DNA from: Anaerolineaceae bacterium | GTDB taxonomy: Bacteria; Chloroflexota; Anaerolineae; Anaerolineales; Anaerolineaceae | Assembly: GCA_016841525.1 (NCBI GenBank) | Contig: JAENYZ010000001.1 | Span: 434,001-498,000 of the forward strand | Reading direction: 5' to 3' | DNA length: 64,000 bases | Part shown: one piece after another, positions 1 through 10,200 of the stretch | Numbering within the stretch: the stretch's first letter is position 1 | Layout of the letters: the number at the start of each line of letters is the position of its first letter | Made by a program: the position numbers and the translations under genes | Notes under the pieces: model-generated | The model's database searches: none | What the model was told of the DNA's origin: nothing | Seen by the model: the letters and a program-made list of their open reading frames with translations, nothing else

Positions 1-192
1 CTTTTCATAAAGTGCTTCTTTAGTCAATTTCTCAGAATCTTTATAATCATCCAAAGATTCAAAAATCGCTATTGCCTCATCATACTGTTTTCTCCTCAGA
101 AAATCTTCCCCCTTTTCATAAAGTGCTTCTTTAGTCAATTTCTCAGAATCTTTATAATCATCCAAAGATTCAAAAATCGCTATTGCTTGATC
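1..192. repeat. direct repeat, 111-bp period, inside the TPR-coding region
   Basis: Positions 1-75 and 112-186 are identical, and similarity continues for some bases beyond. The 111-bp period equals 37 codons, so whole TPR-like units were duplicated recently in frame. The array may continue beyond the left edge. Confidence 0.9.
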
Positions 193-1002
193 GTATTTTA
201 ATTTATCAAATAGATTTAAAGCTTGTCTATACTTAATGAATGGAAATAAATAATTAATAATTAAAACCCCAGCAAAAGCTATACCGATCAAAGATATTGA
301 AACAAATCGAATTATTTTCCTTTTCTTTCTTTTCTGGACCTCTGAAGTTTCTCTAAAATTTTTTAGGTTTTCCCGCAGAAAATCATTATCAGTAACCTCA
401 AAAATAGTTCGTTTTTCTAAACCACACCGCACACAATTATTATCTTGATTTCTATTGGACCTACCGCAAGTGCAAAACCAAAAGTCATCTTGTTTCAAAG
501 GGAGAAATTTAAAATTCTTTGTCTTTGTAAAATCAAGCTTATTGATTTCTCGATTAAACTGCTCATAAAGGTCATCAGGCAAGGATTCAATCAGTTGCTG
601 TATTGGAGATGTAAACTTTTGTTTTGGTGGACGCCAAATATTACCATTTGATAACACTATCTTATCAATTTCTACTTCAACTTTTCGCACCTTGTAATCC
701 AATACTATTGGCGTTTTTTCACCAAAAGTTTTTTGATCTAATAGGTTAATGTCCATAAATGTATAGTAGGAGTATCCTTCTTTTTTTACATTTTCACCTG
801 AATCAGTTAAACCTCTAATCTTTAACGTAATGGATGAAATCTCACTCAATTTAAGGTTTAAAATATTCAATCTAAGCTGGAGTAAAACGGACTTTGTTTT
901 TGTGTCTAATAGAAGTGCACCTTTTTCAATCTCTGCAGGCGCATCAAGAACAAAGGAGTCATATTGAATTTCCTGTAAGCGAATATATCTTTGATTACTC
1001 AT
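1..1002 (-). CDS. membrane protein with zinc ribbon and TPR-like repeats (partial, runs off left edge)
   Basis: The frame is open from the ATG at 1002-1000 to the window edge (334 codons, C-terminus missing). Residues 1-130 are a hydrophilic domain I do not recognise. Cys177, Cys179, Cys190 and Cys193 form a zinc ribbon of the CxC-x10-CxxC type, residues 230-256 are a single membrane helix after a Lys/Arg-rich stretch, and from about 257 there are TPR-like repeats with a YKDSEK motif. Two successive repeat units 37 residues apart are almost identical. The membrane orientation suggests a cytoplasmic zinc-ribbon part and exported repeats. It starts 6 bp after the stop of the membrane-protein gene at 1009-1350, so the two look co-transcribed. 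The function is unknown; a sensor or scaffold role is only inference. Confidence 0.8.
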   Translation of the reverse strand, partial: MSNQRYIRLQEIQYDSFVLDAPAEIEKGALLLDTKTKSVLLQLRLNILNLKLSEISSITLKIRGLTDSGENVKKEGYSYYTFMDINLLDQKTFGEKTPIVLDYKVRKVEVEIDKIVLSNGNIWRPPKQKFTSPIQQLIESLPDDLYEQFNREINKLDFTKTKNFKFLPLKQDDFWFCTCGRSNRNQDNNCVRCGLEKRTIFEVTDNDFLRENLKNFRETSEVQKRKKRKIIRFVSISLIGIAFAGVLIINYLFPFIKYRQALNLFDKLKYDQAIAIFESLDDYKDSEKLTKEALYEKGEDFLRRKQYDEAIAIFESLDDYKDSEKLTKEALYEK

Positions 1003-1008
1003 GGCTAT

Positions 1009-1350
1009 TTACAATTTTGGTAGGTCATCAAAAATATCAGGATCTTGCAATTTTTCTTTATCAGTTCTTTTCTTTTTTGAAGCATGAATTCCACTTATTA
1101 TCAAAGATAAAGCTGGCCATAAAATCCCAAAGGATATAACATATCTTGATAAAATAATGAAGAGTGCGGTTGTTGCCAACTCTGAATCAGCTTCTGTTAC
1201 AGATGTAGTGATAATTTCAAAGATTGATGGTCCATAACCATAAGGTCCCCATGAGTATCTTAAAAAATAATTTACAACCCAAATTGTTGATATTAGAAAT
1301 GTAATTTGTGCTGCTAAGATATATGATGGCGTTGTATTTTCCTGTTTCAT
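1009..1350 (-). CDS. small integral membrane protein, unknown function
   Basis: The 113-residue product has a hydrophobic helix at about residues 10-32 and two more hydrophobic stretches between about 45 and 90, with a basic Lys-rich cytoplasmic tail. The start is supported by an AAGGAG ribosome site about 8 bp upstream of the ATG. It is the upstream member of a probable two-gene operon with the zinc-ribbon/TPR gene, whose ATG lies 6 bp after this stop codon. I do not recognise a family. The pairing suggests that both act at the membrane. Confidence 0.7.
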   Translation of the reverse strand: MKQENTTPSYILAAQITFLISTIWVVNYFLRYSWGPYGYGPSIFEIITTSVTEADSELATTALFIILSRYVISFGILWPALSLIISGIHASKKKRTDKEKLQDPDIFDDLPKL

Positions 1351-1714
1351 GTGATTTTCTCCTTTTAGTTTTTATGTGATAATAATTTAAATGTAACAAA
1401 CTAAATTACATCCTATTAATACTTCCCACCATTATTAAAGTTCTTCTCTTTTTATTTGAGTTTATGATTTTCATTTTGTCCCACCTTCTATTTAGATAAT
1501 CGCTTGGAAGATTTTAGAACGCAATTTTCCCTAGTAATTCATAAAAACCGTAGAGGCCTGATAGTATTTACCATTATAATACGAAACACTTCAAACAAAT
1601 CATAGAAACCTGGATATTTAAATTTTCATTTTGACTTCTGAATCGCAATAATTGACATACTAATCAACCAGATCATATCTCTTTTTAATTAGTAAATCCT
1701 AGCTGTTATGAATA
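1351..1714. other. intergenic, AT-rich, no gene seen
   Basis: This stretch contains the promoter side of the leftward membrane-protein operon. I see no open frame with a ribosome site and no clear RNA. It leads into the repeat at 1715-1827. Confidence 0.5.
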
Positions 1715-1827
1715 CTTACTGCAACCTTACTGCAACCCAGTAATATTTCTTATACATATTATCAAGAATATACAAGATTTTCCCCTATATATAGGGGTGA
1801 TGATATTCTATAACACTATATATACGG
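1715..1827. repeat. copy 1 of an element-end repeat (two copies; other at 15789-15901)
   Basis: It begins with two close copies of TTACTGCAA followed by CCCAGT, then TTATACATATTA, a perfect 16-bp palindrome at 1782-1797 (CCCCTATATATAGGGG), and ends with CTATATATACGG. The same succession of words occurs in the same orientation at 15789-15901, immediately before a tRNA 3' half. Arm-type direct repeats plus palindromes beside an attachment site suggest an integrase- or excisionase-binding region at the end of a mobile element. The brxA-like frame loses family similarity at this boundary. Confidence 0.7.
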
Positions 1828-2200
1828 AATATAAATCAACAGGTACTTCTTCCATATCCAATCGTAGAAATTTGTCACGGATCACCTCGACAGCAAAATC
1901 ACAAATAAAACGGTAAGTCTTACAAACAGCCAACCATAACAATTGCTTTTGCTCTTTGGCATTGGTGTTAACTAATAATTCAAGCTCTTCTTCTTCAAGA
2001 TTATACAAACGTTTCAGGATTTCCTGCAGTGACCGTATTGATGAGCTAACCTTTCTGAATTGTAAAATATTCTCTTCCAAAGCTCTTTCTTTTACAGAAT
2101 CCCAATCATGGTCTTGGAGATACAATTCTGCAATTTCCACGGATTCACGCAAGAATAATCCCCCTGTAGTAAAAGACATATTGTAATTTTCATTTTTCAT
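1808..2200 (-). pseudogene. brxA: truncated BrxA (DUF1819), BREX-type phage defence
   Basis: Residues 8-115 follow the DUF1819/BrxA pattern: a SFTTGGLF start, ESVEIAELYL, an AEEN-like segment, then LLWLAVCKTYRFI and FAVEVIRDKFLRL. BrxA is a small helical DNA-binding protein of BREX systems and is usually about 200 residues. Here only 130 codons remain, and the last 12 or so no longer resemble the family. The similarity ends where the repeated element end at 1715-1827 begins, so the 3' part was probably replaced by an insertion or recombination. No other brx gene (brxB, brxC, pglX, pglZ, brxL) is in the window, so this is a relic. The start at 2200 lacks a strong ribosome site; an internal ATG at 2179 is an alternative. 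Confidence 0.8.
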
Positions 2201-2377
2201 GTAAAGATGTACTCTTTCATGTTATTGACTTATTATATTATATGAGGAAAATCCTTTTTGGACTCAGGACAAAGATAAGATAATACTTTTTTGCATAACT
2301 AGTGTTGGGAAGCTATATATGAACTATCTCTTAGAGAATCACTTAAAATTATTTTTAGTCACAAATTGAATACGTAG

Positions 2378-3289
2378 TTATTTAAGTTGAAATTTTTCTT
2401 TGATCAAATCAGTAAAAAGAATTGATAATTCTCTCTGCCATTCACCCAAATTGACATCATCATCCACTTTGCCATTATGGGTTATTTCACTTCTAACATT
2501 ATAAATTTCATTAATAAATTTCTCCGGTGAAAGACCTTTATATTCGTATCCATGAAGGTATTTTCCCACCAATTTCCTTATGCTAGATCCAATAGACTCC
2601 GATTTCAACCGACCGATTCTACTAACTAAGGAATGCTTTAATTTTTTTTCTTCATCCTTCTTTTTTTTTCCATTTTCTAAATCACTAGCGTTATTAATTA
2701 GATCTCTATCATTTATTTCTTTTATTAATTCATCAATCATTACTTGGACTTTTTTATTCAGTGGATCTTGTACAGCCATATATTCCAGCGCCGAAACATA
2801 TATTAAGAAATGTGATCTAGCTGAAGACTCAAAAGAAGCAGAGGAAGCTAATTCTAATGCCAAAGAATCTTTCTCGGAGAGTTGAATATTTAAGAATTCC
2901 ATTTTTACTATATCGTTCATAATAATTCTAGCCGATTTGCTAGGTCCTGAAACAGTTCCCTCAGCATATAAGTCAACTCGGATTCCCACATCCTCATAAA
3001 CTTCGATACCTTTTTGAGCCTCCCCCATTTTTATTCCCAATTGATTAATAACGCTTGAAATTAATAAGGCTTTCTTAATCTTTAATGCCGTACTCATTGC
3101 TTCAGATTCATCTAAATATCCTGTAGAAAATAAGTAAAAAACATTTGAATCTACAATATTTTCCGGTTTTCTAGATTTGAGTATGATGGGATGCCCTAAT
3201 GGATTTTCAAATTGAATTTTGTCGACATCATCATTAAGAAGGCCGGTAGATTCTATAATAAAATGGATTTTTAATGCAAATTTGGACAT
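2378..3289 (-). CDS. ApeA-like HEPN-domain protein
   Basis: The 303-residue protein has an N-terminal beta-rich part of about 140 residues and a helical C-terminal half with a Lys-rich low-complexity loop (about residues 205-218). Near residue 270 it carries RSEITH, the R-x4-H signature of HEPN domains, in the context NVRSEITHNG typical of Apea-like HEPN proteins. HEPN domains with this motif are often RNases used in abortive phage defence. The start is fixed by an AAGGAG site about 7 bp before the ATG. It sits between a broken brxA and a DUF6508 gene in a defence-rich island. An RNase role is inferred from the motif. Confidence 0.65.
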   Translation of the reverse strand: MSKFALKIHFIIESTGLLNDDVDKIQFENPLGHPIILKSRKPENIVDSNVFYLFSTGYLDESEAMSTALKIKKALLISSVINQLGIKMGEAQKGIEVYEDVGIRVDLYAEGTVSGPSKSARIIMNDIVKMEFLNIQLSEKDSLALELASSASFESSARSHFLIYVSALEYMAVQDPLNKKVQVMIDELIKEINDRDLINNASDLENGKKKKDEEKKLKHSLVSRIGRLKSESIGSSIRKLVGKYLHGYEYKGLSPEKFINEIYNVRSEITHNGKVDDDVNLGEWQRELSILFTDLIKEKFQLK

Positions 3290-3444
3290 AAATACTCCTT
3301 ATAAATAAAAACTATTACCAACTTTTTATTCACTTCATGAAATAATAATCTCTCTACTACAATCAATAATACAGTCTATATAAAGAAAACAAAACTGATC
3401 TTGAATTGTCAGTAGATCAATAGCTATTGTTCTAGATTATTTTT

Positions 3445-3849
3445 CTAATTTAACACCTTTAATCTTTGAAGAATACGACAGAGAAAACCCTTTTCAATCA
3501 TTGCGCCCCAATGACCGTCGCAAAAACGCTCCCCTCGCACATAATAGGTTATAAGCGACTTTATGTCAGCTACTGAACTTTCCTCTATGTAGTTTTCTTG
3601 TGATAGCTTCTCTGCAATCTCTTTTGGTTGGTAATTATAATCACACCATTGTTCCTGTGAGACTAACCGAAAAAATTCATCGACAACAGGATCATATTCA
3701 GGGTATGGAAAATGCCGTACCCCATTCTCGTCGGGCTCAGCCCCATGCCACTTAATGATTGGTTTGAAATCTTTAGCGCATAATTTCGGAATGTTCGATG
3801 TTAATTGCTTAATCTCTTGTCTGGTTGGTAATCTTTTTTCGTTGGACAA
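3445..3849 (-). CDS. DUF6508-type protein
   Basis: The 134-residue protein matches the pattern I associate with DUF6508: YPEYDPVVDEFF in the middle, LITYYVRGERFCDGHW near residue 105, then MIEKG and a short helical tail. Conserved Tyr, Arg, Cys and His residues cluster in that C-terminal block. Translation appears to start at a TTG (3849-3847), nine bases after an AGGAG ribosome site. The family function is not known to me; members are common as single small genes in accessory regions. It is on the same strand as its HEPN neighbour but separated by about 155 bp. Confidence 0.7.
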   Translation of the reverse strand: MSNEKRLPTRQEIKQLTSNIPKLCAKDFKPIIKWHGAEPDENGVRHFPYPEYDPVVDEFFRLVSQEQWCDYNYQPKEIAEKLSQENYIEESSVADIKSLITYYVRGERFCDGHWGAMIEKGFLCRILQRLKVLN

Positions 3850-4273
3850 GTTATTTCACTCCTAATATATTATTTGACGAATTGTCAGCTAAAAATACAT
3901 GAAAATATTTCTCAGTCTATGTAAATTGAATTTTCTCTTATGCAAATATATAATTGCCAATAGTACTATCAAAATTATGAGAGTATAAATACAATCAACT
4001 TGAGATGAACAAACCTAATTTCATGACAAAAGAATAAAATTCATAATTTCTCCACCTTGTAGAGAAAAACCAACCGTAGAGTGAAGACAGTTTAATAAAT
4101 TAACAAAACCAAAATCAGTAATTCACATATAAATTGGAAATAATATGTGATAAATAATAATGAAAAATATGTTTCATTACTTAAATTAAAGATAAACTTT
4201 TGAATTATTATTATAACTAAGATAATTTAGAGGATTTAGAAAATTTCAAATAATCGCAGTCGAAAGAGGGAAA
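3850..4273. other. intergenic, AT-rich, no gene seen
   Basis: This is the divergent spacer between the leftward DUF6508 gene and the rightward sigma-like gene. It should hold both promoters. I find no convincing RNA, repeat or coding fragment. Confidence 0.5.
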
Positions 4274-6349
4274 ATGGAAGCCAATAAAGAAATACCATCA
4301 ATATCCATTGAAGACAATCTATTCTCCTGGTTTGCTGAAACTATAAACGAATTCTTCACATCTGAGAATTATAGTTCTGGCGAACGCGATATGGAAATAT
4401 TGGCGTATAGGAAGGGTCTTTTTGGTCACAATCAATTAACACTCGAATAAATTGGGATCATTATTGATAGTATTACTCGCGAAAGGGTAAGGCAACTCGA
4501 AAAACGTGCGTTTAATAATTTATCAGAACTTCTAAACACGGGTGTAAATGAATCAATGAAACTCATGTTACGCCAAGAAGATTTCGCTGAATTGTCTGAT
4601 TTTAAATCAAACTTGATTAAACTAAATTCAATTATTGATGAGGAAGAAATTCAAATGCATGTAACGGACTATTTCTCACTTATTAATGTAGATATTTATT
4701 CTTTGAGATTGCTATTAGAAATATTTGGCTTCAATCCGATTGTTCTTGAGTGTGCATCTTCCGAGACATACTATGTTTGGGCTAAAGAAGAAATCAATTC
4801 TAAGAAAGTTATCCGAATCATAAATGAAATTGTAGGTTATCTACAGAAAACCGTTGCACCACAATCAATACAAGACATTATTCTTCAAATCAACAAACGA
4901 AAAAAGAGAAATTCAAGATTCTCTACCGATGAAATCCAACAGGCAATTGAGGTTTGTCGAGATATTGAACAATTGCCAAATAAAACTTTTCAAGTTAATT
5001 ATTCATGTCTGAGAACATATGAGGATAAATTATTTCGAATTTTGTTTAATGAAAAAAGGCCAATGCATATTCAACAACTGGCAATCATATTGAATCTAAA
5101 TGCTACAAAATATGGTGAAAGATCTGGTATCACCCCACACCATATAGGAAGTCGGCTATCAAGTGATGAACGTTTTCAACCCATTGGCCGGAGTGGTGAA
5201 TGGAAGTTGGCTTCCTGGGATCATATTTCTACAGATTATGTATTAGATTTAATGGAAGAAGCACTTCACTCCTCAGGAAGTCCTTTATCCCTTGAAGATA
5301 TATTTAATTATGTGAAATCAAAAAGACCGGTTGAAATTAACGCAATAGCGGCTTACCTTAGTCAGGATAATAGATTTTCAAGGGTAGGCACAAATTTATT
5401 TGGTTTGAGCAACTGGGGTATGAAATCAGAAACCACGTTCAGAGAAAAAACTTCTGAACCAATAAGTAAAGCAAAGCTTTGTGAATTATTAGAAGAAACC
5501 TATTCAAAATTTAGGGTGGACACCGCATTTGTTTCCGATTTATCCCATGAAATTGCAAATCAGACAGATAGGAGCGAGCAAGCAATTTACCACAGAATCC
5601 TTGAGTCACCGGCAGTCAAAGTCTTTGATAAATACTTTGGTAATAAAAAACGAAAAATGGCTACATTTATTCCGGGATATCGGTCAAAACTCACAAAATT
5701 AGAAATTCTAACCAAAGAAATATCTGTGCGTGAATTAATCCAGAAAACTGTCAATGAAATTTTAGTTTCTTCTGAGAATCAATCACTTGAGTTGCAAACC
5801 ATCCGTGACCAAGTTGCACAGAAAACTGGCTGCCCAAAATCATCGGTATATGGTGCTATAAATCTAATGGAAGAGATAAAAAAATCGAAGAACGATAAAG
5901 GTCAAGTTGTTCTTACTTTAGTGACACACAAAAAGAAATTTAAAGAAGTTTATAAAACTTTATCTGATCAGAAATTAATTATTGAAATCGAGAGGGCATT
6001 AGATTTGATAAAAATTGATTCTGTGGATTTGGGACTATTTCAATTAGGAAAAATATTCGAAGCAACATTAAAGAAATATATGAAGGAAATTCAGAAATCA
6101 AAACAATATACAGTTACTTCAAATGACTTTAAAAAACTGTTTTCCATGATTCAATGGGTGGAACGAAATGGAATTATTACAGACAGAAGAGCTCTAGATA
6201 TTCTACGATTAGAACGAAATGAGCGTGCCCATGGATCTACACCAGACCTGGATGAACGAGAAACTCTGATGAATAATTCAGAAACACTGGTGAATTATTA
6301 TTTGGATTATATTGTTTTATTTGAAAAACGCAGAGAGAAATTTATCTGA
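4274..6349 (+). pseudogene. sigma-70 region 4 / HARE-HTH / HEPN-like protein, interrupted by an in-frame stop
   Basis: The full frame is 692 codons with one TAA at 4448-4450 (codon 59). It starts at ATG 4274 behind a GAGGG ribosome site. The sequence across the stop reads LTLE-stop-IG, then ITRERVRQLEKRA, which is the sigma-70 region 4.2 helix-turn-helix. The missing residue is normally Glu, so a GAA to TAA change explains the break. Downstream are two winged-helix segments resembling HARE-HTH/RpoE-delta modules (about 253-318 and 322-382), and a helical C-terminus with RNERAH (R-x4-H) like HEPN or Swt1-type domains. Everything after the stop remains open for 597 codons from an ATG at 4556, so a shorter product could still be made. 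The role is probably regulatory or defence-linked, which is inference. Confidence 0.7.
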
Positions 6350-6541
6350 TCCAACTATTAAATCGCTTTAATAGGTGACAAAAATTTGTAATTGCACTTG
6401 CTGTCTTGTTATTGTCAATTTTATGAAATTAAAAGAAAATAATTTCTACATCCCATGAATTTGATATACATTAAATCATCAAAATTTTTCCATAAATTGT
6501 AGTGAACCCTATTTCCTAGAGCACATCAAGGATCTCCTATT
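6350..6541. other. spacer containing no visible gene
   Basis: AT-rich DNA after the sigma-like gene. It leads into the transposase remnant; I see no terminator hairpin or RNA. Confidence 0.4.
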
Positions 6542-6706
6542 GTACAAGTTCTTTCCATTCATCATCGATCCATACACTTAGTAAATACTCTTGAAAATCT
6601 AACTCGTGTGATAAGATTAAGAACTCGGGTAGTTGAAATCTTCCCGGATAGCTCTTTCTTCATTAAATTAGTTGATACTTTGTATGTAAATATTGATGAG
6701 GGATAG
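6542..6706 (+). pseudogene. C-terminal remnant of an IS256-family transposase
   Basis: Reading 6542-6706 in frame gives HHRSIHLVNTLENL, then RTRVVEIFPDSS and KLVDTLYVNIDEG before a TAG stop. This follows the C-terminal signature of IS256 (mutator-type) transposases, in which TNxLExLN is followed by a Lys/Arg pair and RTRVVGIFP. No upstream catalytic part is recognisable and no terminal inverted repeats are obvious, so it is a decayed fragment. It marks past transposition just upstream of the Trypco1/NACHT module. Confidence 0.7.
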
Positions 6707-6894
6707 CAATGTGGAAAATGCTCCACGGTAAAATAAATGAACTTGTTCTAGAATATGTGTTAATTATCCCGAAAGTATTGGTCGATTTCAGCAGAAAATG
6801 ATTTTCTACTTTTCAAATAAGCATTAATCAATGGTAATCAACTAGTATCAAATCTGGTTGTCTTGTCAATTTTACTTCAAGGAGGAAAATAATT

Positions 6895-7257
6895 ATGTCA
6901 GAGAAAATCCCCGTGGATATTTACATCGAATGGCCCGACCAGTACGGCTTACATAAAGCTTCAATTGACGATGATCTACAGAAGTTAAAAGAGAAAGCGC
7001 AAAAGGGTTTAAACATTGCAATGGGCACCATACAGGATATGGCTAACCGTGTCTCAAGCGCCATCAGGGAGATTAATGAAGATGTCTGCCCTGATGAGGT
7101 GGAGGTTGAATTCAGCATCAAGCTGGAACTGGAAGGTGGGACTGTGCTGCCGTTGGTAGCCAAGACCACTTCGGGTGGGCAGTTCAATGTCAAATTCATA
7201 TGGAAGATGGAAGAACCGCCCCAGACAAAGATATTCGTCCGTCCAGGAACCCCATAA
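6895..7257 (+). CDS. Trypco1-type (trypsin-co-occurring domain, CU044_2847-like) protein
   Basis: The 120-residue protein has an N-terminal beta segment, an amphipathic helix (about 27-60), and the diagnostic C-terminal strand block: PDEVEVEFSIKL, then VAKTTSGGQFNVKFIWK. This is the pattern of the trypsin-co-occurring domain 1 family, which is found next to or fused with trypsin-like proteases in STAND-NTPase conflict systems. An AAGGAGG ribosome site supports the start. The stop is 19 bp before the start of the trypsin-NACHT gene on the same strand, so they form an operon. Its likely role is a partner, substrate or switch for the protease domain of the next gene; that role is inferred from association only. 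Confidence 0.8.
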   Translation: MSEKIPVDIYIEWPDQYGLHKASIDDDLQKLKEKAQKGLNIAMGTIQDMANRVSSAIREINEDVCPDEVEVEFSIKLELEGGTVLPLVAKTTSGGQFNVKFIWKMEEPPQTKIFVRPGTP

Positions 7258-7276
7258 TCGGCTAAGGGTAAAAAAA

Positions 7277-10200
7277 ATGGTACAGAACTTAAATAGGATT
7301 GTCTTCCGGGTGCAGGACCCGAAGGGTAAAACCATAGGGGCAGGCTTCCTACTTTCGGAAACCTTGGCGGTCACCTGTGCGCACACGGTTAAGGATGCCA
7401 AAAGCCAGCCCGGTGAGGCTGTCAGTATACGATTTGATTGGGACGGCAGCGACCACTCTGCCACTGTCCTAACCGAAGGTTGGTCACCTTATCAAGAATA
7501 TGACATTGCTTTTCTTTCCTTAGAAGATTCACCCGTTTCCTTGGTAGCACCTGTTGCCCTGGGAACGGCGAAACACCGCGAAAACCATAATTACCTGACT
7601 CTCGGGTACCCTGAATTTGGTATTGTGGAAGCCCGTTCTCCTCGGGGTACACTGGGGCTGGTGGTGCCGGTGGCCGGGCAGAACCGCTTGGAAATCCAGG
7701 GGGCGGGGATTGCCGAGGGGATCAGCGGTGCGCCCATTCTAGATACAAACGCAGATCGCGTGGTGGGAATGCTGACCGGCTTTAAAGACGACAGCACACA
7801 ACAAATGCGGCATGCCTACGCCATCCCAGCGGATCAAATTACCAGACATGCTAAATCAACCGTGGCAATCAAAGGCCTGCGCTTATGGCCGGATGCTTTT
7901 GGCCCCGTGGAATGGAGCAATTATCTTAACCACCTGATAATGACTCATAGCGAATTGGAACTGCCCGACGGCCGCCGGACAGCGCTTGAACAGATTTACG
8001 TTTCCCTACGTGCCGACGCCATGAATGCCGCTGAACGCGCAGCAGAGCACCAGTTGTTTATCAAGGATGTCAATGACTTGATTATGAAAAGCCCAGGAAC
8101 GCCTGACCCATATACTCGCCACCAGGTTGTGAGCCGGGCTATCACCCAGAGGCCCAAGATGCAGATGCACAACACGCGTGATTGGGAGAGGATTTTAACC
8201 ACTGCAGCCCCGCAGTCGATCAACCTTGCCGAGGTGGTCCAAAGGCATCCCGTTGTGGTGCTGCTGGGCGACCCTGGCAGTGGGAAGACCACTCTGGGCC
8301 GCTGGCTAACACTTCAGCATGCCCGGGCGCTCCGGGACCGACGCTCTGAAGTTCAGGTCCCATTGGACGAGGTGCAGGTGAAAGCAGAGGAAAATGAAAC
8401 AACACCTGGCACGCACATGGTGATCTTGGGTGATTCACACCTACCGATCTTTGTTCGCATAGGGGCTTATGCCCAGGCACGCTGGCCTAAGGATGCACCG
8501 GCCGAAGGCAATGGTCTACTATTCGAGGATTTTATCCGCACCGGAAAGATCGATGATCGCGCTAAGCTCCCCACAAGCTTACCGGCTGATGCTGCAGGCG
8601 CGATCTGTCTGGAAGCCATTAGAGATGGCCGGGCTTTGCTCATCATGGATGGCCTAGATGAAGTGGCTGACCCCGACCAGAGGCGGGGGGTGATGTATAC
8701 GCTCAATGAATTTATCAAGTCACAAGACAATACTGAAAACCTTCTAGTGCTGACCTCGCGCATAGTGGGCTACCAGTTCCAGCCGCTCACACACCTACCG
8801 CATTACACTGTGGAAGATATGGCTGAACCTGCCGTGCGTGCCTTTTGCCGTGCCTGGATGGGCATAACCCAACCTCCGGAAGCCGCTGCTCAGGCGGGCC
8901 AGGAACTGGCGGATGCGATATACAAACACGGCCACCCGGGTGTGCGCGAATTAGCCGGCAACCCGCTACTACTCACCCTGCTGGCTCAAGTATACCAGGA
9001 GAGTAAAACGAAAACCCTGCCTTCGCGAAGGGTGGATCTGTTTGAAGCCGCCCTGCATTTGTTCTACCGTCGGCGTGAACATCTGTGGGATAAAAAGCAG
9101 ATCACCGAGCTGCGCCTGCGTCGCGCCTTAGGTGCAGTAGCTTTTTACATCCATGCGAATGAACCTACCGGCTGCACCGATGCCGGGCAGGCAGCAGCCT
9201 GCCTGGGCAGTATCCTGACCAATGAAGACCAGGTCAAAGAGATCCTCCGGGTAGCGGATGAAGCAACAGGTTTCCTGGTCTCCCGAGGGGAAGGTGTGTA
9301 CGCCTTTCTACACCGGGCGCTGCAAGAATACTTCACTGCGGTCTACCTGGTGCGGGATCCCGAGCAGGTCATCCAGTATCTAACGACATACGCCCTGGAC
9401 CCAACTTGGCGTGAACCGCTTGCTCTAGCCATTGGCCTACTAAGCCATGTCAATTACCCGACCACAGACAAAAAACTGCTTGATAAAATCCTGACGGCGC
9501 TGCTGGCTGTTGAAGATCTGGTGGGGGATCTAGTGCCGCGCCGTGAACTGCTATTAGCGGCAGGGTTGGCCGAATGCGAATCTATGCCGCAGCAGCCCGT
9601 CCAACAGGCTGCTGAGAACCTGCTGGAGGTTTACGCCCGCCGCAACTCAGCTGTAATGCAGAAACGCATCCAGCTCGCGTTCCGAGAGCTGCGTCGCAGC
9701 CAGGGCGCAGAAGCTGTCCGGGAGGTAATCGGCGCTGCAATACTGGGACCGGACTACAACATCCGCTGGGCCGCAGCAGATCTGATCCTGAAAACGGAGT
9801 GGTTTGATCCGTCCTTTACCGTACCCCTGCTGCAGGCCTGGCGGACCTTTGACGGCCCTTGTGGGGTTTTCCTGGCTGCAGTGGAGAAGCTATCTACAAC
9901 ACAACCCGACAGCTTTACTGATGTTCTACTGCCATTCCGGGCGGCAGTGCAGGAGGAACCACAGATTTGGGCGACAATTACAAATTCAACAGACTGGCAA
10001 GCAATCGTCCAAGCGCTTTACCTGCTGCCCAAAAGCGAATTTAAATCCGAGAACATCCTGCGAGATTCACCACTGACGCCGGCCCTGCTTGCTGCACTGC
10101 GCAGCGATGATGAGTCACCAGAAGGGCTGAAGGATCGCCTGCAAGGCCAGCTGCTGCCGCCTGGCACACCGCAGAGCCGTGATGCCGCCCTGGCCCTGAC

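Noticed and set aside
1808-2200. A functional BREX system
   Set aside because: Only a truncated BrxA is present; no other brx, pgl or lon-like gene is in the window.
7175-7277. Upstream start of the NACHT protein
   Set aside because: It overlaps the Trypco1 gene, has no ribosome site and precedes the protease domain with unrelated residues. ATG 7277 has AAGGG at the right spacing.
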